64,000 nucleotides of DNA from an uncultured Acetatifactor sp. (GCA_910579755.1 CAJTVB010000002.1:153888-217887); one strand, 5' to 3'. Shown: positions 35,117-43,740, numbered from the stretch's first letter. Program-made: numbers and translations. The notes: a model not told the origin generated them from the letters alone.

Positions 35117-35141
35117 AAAAATATGAAAAGGTAAGAAAGAG

Positions 35142-35179
35142 AAAAGCCGGGAGGGGTGTGAGCCCTATTCCGGCTTTTT
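35142..35179 (+). terminator. terminator of the glycan locus
   Basis: AAAAGCCGG/CCGGCTTTT stem (35142-35150 with 35170-35178) followed by T and an AT run, 26 bases after the LacI stop. Confidence 0.8.
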
Positions 35180-35195
35180 ATAGTGAAAAAATCTC

Positions 35196-35388
35196 CACCT
35201 GTGCGGTTGGACGCTCCAAAGAGCATCCAACCTGACTTCCACATTCGCAAAACCCGCGCTTACGCGCTCTTTACGTCTGCTTGCGCATCCGTGTTTTGCT
35301 CATTTGGAAGTGGGTTGCTAATCCAACAGTCGTCTGCATTGCAATAAATTGCATGCAGACAAACTGTTGGATTGCAGCCGCACAGGTG
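35196..35388. other. multi-branched structured non-coding element
   Basis: 193 bases with no ORF. Ends pair as a perfect 11-bp stem CACCTGTGCGG/CCGCACAGGTG (35196-35206 with 35378-35388). Inside lie three arms: hairpin TTGGA-C-GCTC/GAGC-A-TCCAA (35207-35230); a long arm ACTTCCA/TGGAAGT with GCAAAAC/GTTTTGC (35235-35311) topped by GCGC/GCGC; and a near-perfect long hairpin built from TCCAACAGT/ACTGTTGGA and GTCTGCAT/ATGCAGAC (35322-35371). Runs of A/T flank both ends. It could be a MITE-like element or a folded RNA. Confidence 0.65.
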
Positions 35389-35400
35389 AAAAAAATTTTT

Positions 35401-35440
35401 ACAATATTGTATTGACATACAATATTATATGTCGTATAGT
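35401..35440 (+). promoter_or_regulatory. promoter and palindromes of the second PadR operon
   Basis: TTGACA (35412-35417), 17-base spacer and TATAGT (35435-35440). The perfect palindrome ACAATATTGT (35401-35410) abuts the -35, and related TATAATATTATA repeats continue to 35480. PadR proteins typically bind such AT-rich dyads at their own promoters. Confidence 0.6.
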
Positions 35441-35569
35441 ATTGGCAGAGAAAGATATTATACGCTGTATAATATTATATAAAAGGAAATGAGGTTTCCG
35501 AAAGAGATGAGGATTTTATCCGCTTTTACAACGGAGCCGCAAATTTCCCGGCAAGAGAGGAGCGATGGA

Positions 35570-35914
35570 ATGGTATTTAACACAGGAGCCGCCCTTTTGG
35601 ATGCCATAGTGCTGGCAGTAGTATCCAAGGAACCTGAGGGAACCTATGGATACAAGATCACACAGGAGGTCCGGCAGGTGATAGAGCTGTCGGAATCCAC
35701 ATTATATCCTGTTCTGCGGAGACTGCAGAAGGATGAATGTCTGGAGGTCTATGACATGGAGTGCGCGGGCAGAAACAGACGGTATTATAAGGTGACCAGC
35801 CAGGGCTGGGCACAGCTGCGGCTTTACGAAAGCGAGTGGCGGCAGTATTCCGATAAGATTACGGGGCTGTTTGAAGGAAGAATTGTTTTTCGGGCAGGAC
35901 CGGAGGAAGTGTGA
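35570..35914 (+). CDS. PadR-family transcriptional regulator
   Basis: 114 residues. Winged helix with GAALLDAIVLAVVSKEPEGT and ELSESTLYPVLRRLQKDECL, then RNRRYYKVTSQGWAQLR as the wing. The ATG at 35570 has AGAGGAG 7 bases before it; a longer frame to 35489 lacks a ribosome site. It heads the operon with the HAAS and DUF4097 genes that follow. It is a distant paralogue of the protein at 8071-8424. Confidence 0.9.
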   Translation: MVFNTGAALLDAIVLAVVSKEPEGTYGYKITQEVRQVIELSESTLYPVLRRLQKDECLEVYDMECAGRNRRYYKVTSQGWAQLRLYESEWRQYSDKITGLFEGRIVFRAGPEEV

Positions 35915-35991
35915 AGGCCCCGGAGTCCGCGCAGCGGGCACAAAAGTAAGCAATGAGGGAAAGGATGGCGTTTCGGGACGCGGGTTAGAGT

Positions 35992-36807
35992 ATGAACAGA
36001 ATTGATTTTATGAGACAGCTGGAGAGTCTGCTTCAAAATATTTCATCGACGGAAAGAGAAGAGGCCCTGCAATATTATAATGACTATTTTGATGATGCGG
36101 GAGCGGACAATGAGCAGGAGGTTATCGAAGCACTGGGGAATCCGGCCAGAGTAGCCGAAAATATTAAAAAGGATCTCTTTGGAAGTATTGGGGAGGGTTC
36201 TTTCCAGCGGGCAAGGGCTTCAGACCGGGCTGTGATAGAATATGATCAGACCGGAGCAGATGCCGGACAGGATGCACAGCAGAGAGGAAGCACCGGGCCG
36301 GGGGGCGGTCCCGGGCAGGGCGGCTTTGACCAGTACAGCGGCAGAAGCGAGGGCGGTTTTCGACAGGTACCGCCCAATGGGGCTTCCTGTGGAGGAAACG
36401 GAGGGCAGAGCGCATACCGCCAGCCGGATCCTGGGAAAAAGCCGGATATGCCTGCCTGGGCGGTGGTACTTTTGATCGTGCTTCTGGTGCTGGCTTCTCC
36501 CATTATTCTTCCCGTGGCAGTGGGGCTGCTGGGGGCTCTGGTGGGGCTTTTGCTGGGATGGTTTGGTATAATTTTGGGATTTGGTGTGGCGGCGGTGTGC
36601 CTGATGGCGGTGTTTGTGATACTGCTGATTGTGGGTTTCACGTGCATGGCGGTAGATCCGCTGGTAGGCGCAGGGCTGATAGGAGGAAGCTTCATATGCG
36701 GCGGAATCGGCATTCTGTTTTTGATGCTGACCGTGGCTATGACGGGAATTGTTACTCCGTTAATATTCAAGGGCATAGGCCGGCTGTTTCATTGGTGCAG
36801 GAAATAG
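35992..36807 (+). CDS. HAAS (DUF1700) membrane protein
   Basis: 271 residues. N-terminal HAAS domain (RIDFMRQLESLLQNISSTER and ALGNPARVAENIKKDLF), a glycine/glutamine-rich flexible linker at about 85-150, then three to four hydrophobic helices from PAWAVVLLIVLLVLASPIIL onward. Unlike the 8487-9596 protein it has membrane helices and no DUF4097 part, which here is a separate gene 12 bases downstream. Likely partner of the PadR regulator and the DUF4097 protein in an envelope-related response. Confidence 0.85.
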   Translation: MNRIDFMRQLESLLQNISSTEREEALQYYNDYFDDAGADNEQEVIEALGNPARVAENIKKDLFGSIGEGSFQRARASDRAVIEYDQTGADAGQDAQQRGSTGPGGGPGQGGFDQYSGRSEGGFRQVPPNGASCGGNGGQSAYRQPDPGKKPDMPAWAVVLLIVLLVLASPIILPVAVGLLGALVGLLLGWFGIILGFGVAAVCLMAVFVILLIVGFTCMAVDPLVGAGLIGGSFICGGIGILFLMLTVAMTGIVTPLIFKGIGRLFHWCRK

Positions 36808-36819
36808 AGGAGGATTGAC

Positions 36820-37800
36820 ATGAAAAAGTTTATGAAGGGCTGTGGGATCACGGCATTGATACTTTTGGCAGTGGGATTTGTGCTGGCGGCGGTGGCCGGC
36901 ACTATACGAGGCAGAACTGTCATATCGGAGGTTGTGGAAGCTGCCACCGGAGGAAGGGTTCATCTGAACCTGGGGAATTGGTGGGAGTGGGGCTTTGAAA
37001 GCTGGGGAGATCTGTTTGACAATATTGGGGACAGTATGGGAGAGGTGGACTATGGCATTGGTGAATCCATGGATTTTAACCGTAACTATGATGTGCTGTC
37101 GGGTGACGTGAAAAAATACAGTGTGGGAGACCAGGTGCAGAAGCTGGAGATAGAGGTGGGCGGCTGCCGTCTGATCACAAAATCCTCCGGAGACAATTCC
37201 TTTTATGCAGAGGCCCAGAACATCGGAAAGTTCCAATGCTTTGTGGAGGGGGATACCCTTTATGTGAAAAGCATAACCAGCTCCAGGAGATGGAATCAGC
37301 TTAAAAACGCAAAAATTACGCTGTATGTTCCCGACGGCAGCAGCTTTGAGGAGGCAGACATTGAGCTGGGGGCCGGAGTTTTGGAATTTGAAGAGCTGAG
37401 TGCGAAGCAGGCTTTTCTGGAGGTGGGAGCCGGACAGATCAAGATATCCCGGGCAAGGGTACAGGAGCTGGAGGTCAATGTGGGATTGGGGCAGATTGTG
37501 CTTCAGGATATGGACGTGGCCGAACTGGAGGCCGAGATCGGCATGGGAGAGCTGAAGGCTCGGGGCGCTATTACGGAGAATGCCGACATAATCTGTTCCA
37601 TGGGAAATGTGGAGATGACCGTCGACGGCAGAGAAGAGGATTTTAATTTTGATCTGCAAGGCGGCATGGGCAACATGGACGTGGGAAGCATGAGCCACAG
37701 CGGGTTGGGCTTTGAAAGAACAGCTGACAACGGTGCGGCCAAGAAGATGACATTGGAGTGCTCCATGGGAAATGTGAGTGTTCGCTTTACCGGGGAGTAG
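36820..37800 (+). CDS. DUF4097 beta-solenoid protein with N-terminal membrane anchor
   Basis: 326 residues. One N-terminal helix (GITALILLAVGFVLAAVAG) anchors the protein. The outside part is a DUF4097 ladder with repeats of G-AG or SMGN type (IELGAGVLEFEE, LEVGAGQIKIS, VGLGQIVLQ, IGMGELKA, CSMGNVEM, CSMGNVSV). The ribosome site is AGAGGAGG. It is the last gene of the PadR-HAAS-DUF4097 operon. The function is unknown; the fold suggests a wall-facing or self-associating surface protein. Confidence 0.82.
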   Translation: MKKFMKGCGITALILLAVGFVLAAVAGTIRGRTVISEVVEAATGGRVHLNLGNWWEWGFESWGDLFDNIGDSMGEVDYGIGESMDFNRNYDVLSGDVKKYSVGDQVQKLEIEVGGCRLITKSSGDNSFYAEAQNIGKFQCFVEGDTLYVKSITSSRRWNQLKNAKITLYVPDGSSFEEADIELGAGVLEFEELSAKQAFLEVGAGQIKISRARVQELEVNVGLGQIVLQDMDVAELEAEIGMGELKARGAITENADIICSMGNVEMTVDGREEDFNFDLQGGMGNMDVGSMSHSGLGFERTADNGAAKKMTLECSMGNVSVRFTGE

Positions 37801-37910
37801 CGCAGGCATCCATTACAATCCGACATATGGAGTCTCATGGAAGAGGAATGTATGACCTTGCGGAACGGCTCCGTGAATAGAAACGATTAGCTTCCTTCAA
37901 CAGCTTCTCA

Positions 37911-37952
37911 TTGACAAAAGTATGGATTCTGACTATTATTTAGGTCAGAATC
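37911..37952 (+). promoter_or_regulatory. promoter with operator-like dyad
   Basis: TTGACA (37911-37916), 17-base spacer, TATTAT (37934-37939). A perfect inverted repeat GATTCTGAC/GTCAGAATC (37925-37933 with 37944-37952) brackets the -10, as a repressor site would. Confidence 0.7.
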
Positions 37953-37995
37953 AGTGATTGAAGTGTCTGCCGGAGTGGAAAAGGGGAGAGGACTG

Positions 37996-39597
37996 ATGAA
38001 AGAGAAGGTAAGAATAGGTGTTGCCGTTTTGATAACGGCGGTATTGTTTGCCTTATATATGTCTGTACTGAACTATTTTGAGGAGCCGGTATGGAAGCCC
38101 CTGCTGGTGTTTGCGCTTCTTCTGGGGCTGTTTGCCGCGGCCTGTATTTATCTGCCCTGTCGGCTTCCGGCAGGGGGCGTCAAATGGCTGGAACAGGTGA
38201 AGGGTCTGTATCACAGGGCGGAAGAGGCCGTGGATTCTTATTTTACGGACAGGGGCTTTTTTCTCCAACTGTGGTTTCTTTTGTTTTTGGTTTATCTGCC
38301 CGCCTGGATTTCGCTTTTTCCCGGAACCTTCGGCTATGATGCGCCAATACAAATAGCGGAGTATTTTGGGGATGCGGGAACTTCGTTGACCTCCCATCAT
38401 CCCCTGGCTCACACATTCCTGATGGGGTGGCTTTTTTCTCTGGGAGAGATGCTTTTTCACAGCTATACAGCGGGATTTGTGCTGTATATGGCTCTTCAGG
38501 TACTGGCGGTTACCGGAAGCCTTTCCTATAGTCTGCTGGTCTGCAGGCGGTGCCGTGTGCCTTTGATCTGGATTATGCTGGGTGCCCTCTGGGCCGCCTT
38601 GAATCCTTTCCTTTGGGTGCTGACCTTCACCTCTACAAAGGATATTTTATTTGGGGCATTTTTGCTGTGCTTTTCTGCAGCGCTGTGGGAGGCCGCAGAG
38701 TGCGTCAGGATGAACAGGGGGCATTTGATAAAGCTTGTGGTATTTGGCATTCTGGTGTGTCTGTTTCGCAATCAGGGAATTTATATTCTGTTTGCTCTGG
38801 TGCCCGTCTGTCTGCTTTTGCGTTTGAAAAAGAGGGGGCTGTGGGTCTGTCTGCTTGTGGTTTGTCTGGTTTCCCAGGCATTCTTCTCTTTGTCCTCTCA
38901 TGTGCTTCAAATACCTGAAGGGGATAAAAGGGAGATGCTTTGCGTTCCCATGCAGCAGATGGCCCGGGTATGCTCTGCCTGGGCATCTGCCGGAGGTGTC
39001 GGGGACAATCTGACGCAGGAACAGTACGAAATCGTAACGGAGCTGATTCCACCGGAGGGAATGGAGGTATATATTGCGGATGCCGCCGATCAGGTGAAGT
39101 CCCACTTCCGGACGGAGGCTTTGGCAGAAGACTTTGGGAAATATTTTTCCAACTATGTGGAGATCGGAAGACGCAATCCCCGGGAATATCTGCTGGCCTG
39201 GGTGGATCTGATCCGGCCCTACTGGGATATGACCAGCAATGAATACAAGGGCCTGGCGTTTTCCTATACCTTTTCCGACAGAAACCGCTGGGGTATCCAG
39301 AGAAGTGAACATAGAGGGATCTTTGAGAGATTTTTCCAGTTTTTGTACAGTGTGTTTCAGGCGCCCAGGTACAATGTGCTCTGGAGGCCGGAGACCTGTC
39401 TGTGGCTGTTGGCGGCCCTTCCCGGCCTGGCACTGGCCAGAAGGAAAAAGGGGCTGTTTCTGGGCGTTGTTCCCCTGGGACTGTATTTTGGCACGGCCAT
39501 ACTGGGGCCGGTGGCGCTGCTGCGTTATCTGTATCCTCTGACACTGGCTACGCCGCTGCTGTTCGGCATGGTGTTTCAGAGGAAGGAAGCTTCCTGA
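37996..39597 (+). CDS. polytopic membrane protein, DUF6020-like (GT-C glycosyltransferase-like)
   Basis: 533 residues with about 12 membrane helices. The external loop SLFPGTFGYDAPIQIAEYF followed by HHPLAHTFLMGW is characteristic of the DUF6020 group, which has a GT-C layout. The likely role is transfer of a sugar from a lipid carrier to a surface polymer, but no substrate is known. The ATG at 37996 follows GGGGAGAGG. Its end overlaps the convergent MGMT-like gene by 22 bases. Confidence 0.7.
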   Translation: MKEKVRIGVAVLITAVLFALYMSVLNYFEEPVWKPLLVFALLLGLFAAACIYLPCRLPAGGVKWLEQVKGLYHRAEEAVDSYFTDRGFFLQLWFLLFLVYLPAWISLFPGTFGYDAPIQIAEYFGDAGTSLTSHHPLAHTFLMGWLFSLGEMLFHSYTAGFVLYMALQVLAVTGSLSYSLLVCRRCRVPLIWIMLGALWAALNPFLWVLTFTSTKDILFGAFLLCFSAALWEAAECVRMNRGHLIKLVVFGILVCLFRNQGIYILFALVPVCLLLRLKKRGLWVCLLVVCLVSQAFFSLSSHVLQIPEGDKREMLCVPMQQMARVCSAWASAGGVGDNLTQEQYEIVTELIPPEGMEVYIADAADQVKSHFRTEALAEDFGKYFSNYVEIGRRNPREYLLAWVDLIRPYWDMTSNEYKGLAFSYTFSDRNRWGIQRSEHRGIFERFFQFLYSVFQAPRYNVLWRPETCLWLLAALPGLALARRKKGLFLGVVPLGLYFGTAILGPVALLRYLYPLTLATPLLFGMVFQRKEAS

Positions 39598-39914
39598 GGA
39601 TTCCATCCATACCGTTTCATGTCCACATGGCCGCGGCTGTCGAACCCCACACCTTCACACTCCAGCAGATAACGCTGGTCTGTATAGTGTGGGGCGCATC
39701 GGCCCTGATGGTTCACCACCCGGTGGCAGGGGTAGTCCCCGTAATACTGGGCCATACTCAATACTTTTCCTACCAGTCTTGCGTTTTTGTCTCTGCCGAT
39801 AAGCTTTGCAATCTGGCCGTAGGAGGCGGCTCTTCCCTCCGGAATCTCACTGACAACAGAAAGAATTTCATATATCAGAGCTTCATTCAGGACTTGTTTC
39901 GGACTTTTTTTCAT
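39576..39914 (-). CDS. MGMT-family protein (O6-alkylguanine transferase-like)
   Basis: 112 residues: only the C-terminal DNA-binding and active-site domain of MGMT. The helix-turn-helix is GRAASYGQIAKLIG, and the active-site loop YPCHRVVN keeps the acceptor Cys63. Alkyltransferase-like proteins (ATL) usually have Trp or Ala at that site, so this one may still be a true repair transferase. It lacks the N-terminal domain of Ada/Ogt. The ribosome site read in reverse is AAGGAG. It converges with the DUF6020-like gene. Confidence 0.88.
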   Translation of the reverse strand: MKKSPKQVLNEALIYEILSVVSEIPEGRAASYGQIAKLIGRDKNARLVGKVLSMAQYYGDYPCHRVVNHQGRCAPHYTDQRYLLECEGVGFDSRGHVDMKRYGWNPQEASFL

Positions 39915-40000
39915 ATTGTCTCCTTCGGAACTGCTTGTTTTTCTTCCAAGTACAGTGTATCATATTTTTATAGGAATAAAAGCTCGAAGGAGGTAACGGC

Positions 40001-40837
40001 ATGCAGCTTGGAATCAGATTACACGATACACGGGAGCTTCCTTTTGAGGAGCGGATTGCGGATGTGCACCGGCTGGGTTTTGCCTGCGGACATCTGGCGC
40101 TGGCAAAGGTTATCCGGGAGTTTCCCACTACGGATGAGGCCCTTACGCCGGGGCTGGCCATGTACATACGAAATGTGTTTGCAAAAAATAATGTGGATAT
40201 TGCAGTGTTGGGCTGTTATCTGAACCTGGCGGATCCCAATAAGGAGCAGCTGGAAAAGACGGTTCACCGGTATATGGCCCATATCCGCTTTGCGTCTCTT
40301 TTGGGCTGCGGCGTGGTGGGGACGGAGACCGGTGCGCCCAATGAGGCCTATGCGTTTACACCCCAGTGTCATACCGAGGAGGCGCTTAAGCTTTTCATTG
40401 AGCGTGTGCGCCCCGTGGTGAAGTATGCGGAAACAATGGGGGTGATCCTTGGCATCGAGCCGGTTTACCGGCATATTGTGTCCGATCCCAAAAGGGCCAG
40501 AAGAGTCCTGGATGAGATCGGGTCGCCCAATCTTCAGATTATTTTTGATCCTGTAAACCTTCTGGATATTGCCAATTATCGGGAACGGCAGGCTATTATG
40601 GAAGAGGCCATTGATCTGCTGGGGCCGGATGTGGCCATGGTGCATTTAAAGGATTTCTATATTCAGGACGGGGAAATGCTTTTTACCGGGTGCGGTCTGG
40701 GGGAGATGGATTATACGGCGGTTTTGAAGTTCATGAAGGAGAGAAAGCCCTTTATCCATGCTACCCTGGAGGATACGGTGCCGGAGAACAATCAGCAGGC
40801 GAAGGAATATATTCTGCAAAGGTATGCGGAGGTGTAG
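40001..40837 (+). CDS. sugar phosphate isomerase/epimerase-type TIM barrel
   Basis: 278 residues. Xylose-isomerase-like barrel: LGIRLHDTRELPFEERIADV opens it, the metal ligands are likely in GVILGIEPVYRH (Glu), IIFDPVNLLDI (Asp), MVHLKDF (His) and HATLEDT (Glu). This matches IolE/IolH-like and other epimerases; the substrate cannot be told. Ribosome site GAAGGAGG. It stands alone between an MGMT-like gene and gene remnants. Confidence 0.82.
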   Translation: MQLGIRLHDTRELPFEERIADVHRLGFACGHLALAKVIREFPTTDEALTPGLAMYIRNVFAKNNVDIAVLGCYLNLADPNKEQLEKTVHRYMAHIRFASLLGCGVVGTETGAPNEAYAFTPQCHTEEALKLFIERVRPVVKYAETMGVILGIEPVYRHIVSDPKRARRVLDEIGSPNLQIIFDPVNLLDIANYRERQAIMEEAIDLLGPDVAMVHLKDFYIQDGEMLFTGCGLGEMDYTAVLKFMKERKPFIHATLEDTVPENNQQAKEYILQRYAEV

Positions 40838-40870
40838 GCGGCAGGCGCTTAATGCCGGAAAAAGACTGCT

Positions 40871-41020
40871 ATGAAAAACAGAAGGCTTTTGGCGGCCCAG
40901 GAAGGTGTGCTTCATATCGTGTTCCGGATAGCCGACGATAAGGGACTCCTGTTCACGGATCTGAAGGACCTGAAGGCGGTGCTGAAGAGAGGGCTTTTGG
41001 GTACGGTTTTTAAAAAGTAA
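40871..41020 (+). pseudogene. remnant of a HerA-like (DUF853) ATPase gene
   Basis: A 49-codon frame reads GVLHIVFRIADDKGLLFTDL then KDLKAVLK, the well-conserved DUF853 segment, and then ends RGLLGTVFKK, which resembles the C-terminus of that family. The bulk of the roughly 500-residue protein is missing before and between these pieces. This fits an internally deleted, decayed gene. The rest of the 40838-41224 gap shows only a small hairpin CACGATA/TATCGTG at 41047-41068. Confidence 0.5.
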
Positions 41021-41224
41021 TACCCAAAAGCTGCTGGCAGCGGGAATCACGATATCCCTCCTTATCGTGCGGGATCTTATATTGCGTTTCAGGGCGTAAG
41101 GCCTTATGCTGAAGGAGAAGAAAAAACAGTCTGTCTGCGGAGGCGGCATTGATCAATCGGGGCGGACAGAAAGAGGATTCCGAGGCCGGAGACGCGAAGC
41201 TGATGTCCGGCAGGGAGGGGCCAA

Positions 41225-41650
41225 ATGGGCGGAGAAGTGTATAATCGGGATAAAGAATTGAAGGAAGCCATGGACGCAGGGCAGGAGGCTCTGAGATATT
41301 TGTATGAGGCAAGAAATTGTCTGAACAGTGCAGGAAATTGGGGGGTGCTGGATCTGTTTGGCGGGGGATTGATCAGTACCTTTATGAAGCATTCCAAGAT
41401 GAATGACGCGGAGCGGCTTGTTCAAAATGCCCGCAGTGCATTAAAGCGTTTTCAGCGGGAATTGATGGATGTGGACACCATAGCGGAATTCCATATCCAG
41501 ACCGGAGATTTTCTTGCTTTTGCGGATTATTTTTTTGACGGAATTATCGCCGACTGGCTGGTACAGTCCAGGATCAGCGATGCTAAAAGGCAGGTGGACG
41601 ATGCTGTCAGGAAGGTGGAGTACATCATGGGACAGCTAAGGCAGCTGTAG
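41225..41650 (+). CDS. conserved-looking helical protein, unknown function
   Basis: 141 residues, ATG with GGGAGGGG before it. The sequence is mainly amphipathic helix, with a small glycine-rich break GNWGVLDLFGGGLISTFMKH near residue 45 that recurs in uncharacterised clostridial proteins I cannot name. No signal peptide or membrane helix. It stands alone; a terminator lies 300 bases further on. Confidence 0.6.
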   Translation: MGGEVYNRDKELKEAMDAGQEALRYLYEARNCLNSAGNWGVLDLFGGGLISTFMKHSKMNDAERLVQNARSALKRFQRELMDVDTIAEFHIQTGDFLAFADYFFDGIIADWLVQSRISDAKRQVDDAVRKVEYIMGQLRQL

Positions 41651-41811
41651 TTCTGCCGCCTGTGCTATGCAGGAGGTCGGCTTTTCGCCAAAAACACAGA
41701 TGCATCACTCAAAATGAATACAGGCTGGCAGGTGAAAAGCAACGTTTTTCTTCCTGTCCGCCAGTTTATTGGATGCAGGACAATTTTCCATATGCTCAAG
41801 GGGGTTGAAGG

Positions 41812-41919
41812 ATGTTGAATTCCGGAATCAATTATTTCAACAGTATCAGTTACTTTGAGCTTTTGCGGAGGGGTAAACTTTTACAGCATATGTCCGATAT
41901 AAAAAATGAACAGAAATAA
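41812..41919 (+). CDS. possible 35-residue small protein
   Basis: The frame starts with MLNSGINYFNSISYFELLRR and ends IKNEQK. AAGGGGG lies 8 bases before the ATG, and a good terminator follows at 41956-41998. There is no match I recognise. The spacing of ribosome site, frame and terminator is what makes it credible; the rest of the 41651-42081 gap seems empty. Confidence 0.4.
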   Translation: MLNSGINYFNSISYFELLRRGKLLQHMSDIKNEQK

Positions 41920-41955
41920 AAATACCGCGGAGCGGCAGAGTGCAGACAAGGCTAA

Positions 41956-41998
41956 GGACAGCAGACGGATGATTCATCCCGAGCTGTCCTGCTTTTTT
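41956..41998 (+). terminator. intrinsic terminator
   Basis: GGACAGC/GCTGTCC stem (41956-41962 with 41983-41989) with an inner GGATGA/TCATCC stem, followed by TGCTTTTTT. Confidence 0.8.
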
Positions 41999-42081
41999 AT
42001 ATCGGCGCGTCGGCGGGGAAAGGCTTTTCCCCTGCTGGATTTCCCGCAAAGCAGGTTCAGAAGACAATTTAAGGAGGGGCT

Positions 42082-42729
42082 ATGAGGATCAGAGTAACGA
42101 CACAGATGTTGAGTCATAACAGAAAAAGGAGCGGTCTGCCGTCAGGAGGAGGTTCCCTTCTGGATTATGTGAGACAGAATAGGACAGGAGGCAGTTCCCG
42201 GCTCAGCTCCATGAATGCCAGTACCAGCGGAGTCAGGGGAAACAGACTGTTAGGCAGCAGCTATGAAAAGCTGGACACATCTGCCGGAGAGCTGGCAGAC
42301 CGGGCAAAGGTTCTGGGGGCAGGCGTGGACGGAGAAGACAAAAATATTGCAGATCAGGCGGAGAAGATGGCGAACAGCTTTAATGAGACTTTGAGCGAGC
42401 TGAAGGGTGCTTCCGGTGTTTTGAATCAGTACTATTATCAAACGATGAAGGAGACCTCCACGGGGAATCAGAATGCGCTGGCGGAAATCGGCATTACGGT
42501 GGCGGCGGACGGGCGCTTGAGCGTGAATCGCGAGAAGCTTGAAAATGCGGACGCAGAAAAGGTGAAAAAGCTATTGGGTTCCCAGGGGGATTTCCTGAAG
42601 AAGGTGAGCTTTGTGGCCACTCGGGTATCCGAAAATGCCCGGGCCAGTGCGGCCAGTCTTTCCAATACATACAATTCCAGAGGGGATCTCAGCAATTCAT
42701 ACCTGAGCCGGATCAGCTATCGGAGATGA
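42082..42729 (+). CDS. FliD-C-terminus-like protein, unknown role
   Basis: 215 residues. The segment LAEIGITVAADGRLSVNREK with the following KKLLGS resembles the C-terminal region of flagellar cap protein FliD (ITV-DGRL pattern). The N-terminal half is low complexity and serine/glycine-rich. No other flagellar gene is in the window, so a structural flagellar role is not supported. AAGGAGGGG precedes the ATG. The next gene, 103 bases on, is also uncharacterised. Confidence 0.6.
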   Translation: MRIRVTTQMLSHNRKRSGLPSGGGSLLDYVRQNRTGGSSRLSSMNASTSGVRGNRLLGSSYEKLDTSAGELADRAKVLGAGVDGEDKNIADQAEKMANSFNETLSELKGASGVLNQYYYQTMKETSTGNQNALAEIGITVAADGRLSVNREKLENADAEKVKKLLGSQGDFLKKVSFVATRVSENARASAASLSNTYNSRGDLSNSYLSRISYRR

Positions 42730-42831
42730 CAGGAGAATAGGCAGACAGTGGTCTGAAGGGACTGCGGACGTGAAAACACATGGGAAAGTTTCCTATTGCA
42801 TTGCCGTTAAGGAAGCGGCTTGGAGGTTAGA

Positions 42832-43527
42832 ATGAGAATTTCAGTGAACGTTGCAGAGCCGGAGGTGACGAGAGGAAGAAGGGCGTGGGCGGCAGAAAAG
42901 GGGCAGCTGGGAGCCGGCGGTTATGAGGAGGCCAGGACAGCGGCTAACAGTGTCGTACCGGGAACCGATAGCAGACTGTGGGAGCTTTCCCAGAGCGGGA
43001 AGGAACACGAGGACAAAAAGACGGCGTTGAATGTGGAAACAGCGGAAACGGAAAAGACCGGCGAGGGACAGCGCAGTGAGGCTGCCAGGATATATGAGGC
43101 TGTCACCGCCGGCAAGGATCCGCTGAAGGAGCTGCGCCAGCCGCCCAAGGTACCCTATGGTCACCTGGCGGAGGATGGGACCATCACCTATAATGGCGTG
43201 GTGTTTGTGTGTGATGAAAGGACAAACAGTATCTGTCTGGGAGATATGACGAACGAAAAGAATGTGCTGACCATCGGTCTGTCCGGCGGCGGCAGCCTTA
43301 AGGTCAACAGGAATAGTCTGGGGATGCTGTCCAAGGCTATCGGTATGTTTTCACCGGAGGACGTGAACCGGATTATGCGGGCCATAGCCCAGGATACCAA
43401 AATCCAGTCCATGAAGAAGGAGATCGACGACCTGGAGGCCAACGTGGGAAACGAAATAACGGAAGGAACTGAGACGGCGGAAGGAGATCAGCAGACGAAA
43501 GACAGGGATTTGGAAGAGGTTTCCTAA
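42832..43527 (+). CDS. hypothetical protein
   Basis: 231 residues, ATG at 42832 after GGAGG. The N-terminal 110 residues are hydrophilic and charged. A compact region follows with HLAEDGTITYNGVVFVCDER and LSGGGSLKVNRNSLGMLSKA, then an acidic helix tail. No signal peptide or membrane segment. I recognise no family; similar proteins sit near the FliD-like gene only by position here. Confidence 0.6.
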   Translation: MRISVNVAEPEVTRGRRAWAAEKGQLGAGGYEEARTAANSVVPGTDSRLWELSQSGKEHEDKKTALNVETAETEKTGEGQRSEAARIYEAVTAGKDPLKELRQPPKVPYGHLAEDGTITYNGVVFVCDERTNSICLGDMTNEKNVLTIGLSGGGSLKVNRNSLGMLSKAIGMFSPEDVNRIMRAIAQDTKIQSMKKEIDDLEANVGNEITEGTETAEGDQQTKDRDLEEVS

Positions 43528-43576
43528 ATTTTAACAACATGTTTACAATTTGTTTAAGCTTACACCATTGTGGGTG

Positions 43577-43605
43577 TTGAATCCGCGGGCCAAATCTGTT
43601 ACAAT
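43577..43605 (+). promoter_or_regulatory. probable secA promoter
   Basis: TTGAAT (43577-43582), 17-base spacer and TACAAT (43600-43605), 136 bases before the secA start. The leader between them contains no hairpin I can support. Confidence 0.55.
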
Positions 43606-43740
43606 AATCCGTGAGTGTTTTCAAGTTACTGTGGACAGAGTAAGCAGTGACATTTTAAAACATAGTGCCTGCAGGCTTAAGTAACTGGAAGTATACGGCA
43701 GAATCAGGACTGGCAGGCTGCGGAAAGGTATGGAATCCAG

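Noticed and set aside
42082..42729. Calling this gene fliD
   Set aside because: Only a C-terminal segment resembles FliD, the length is too short and no flagellar genes are present.
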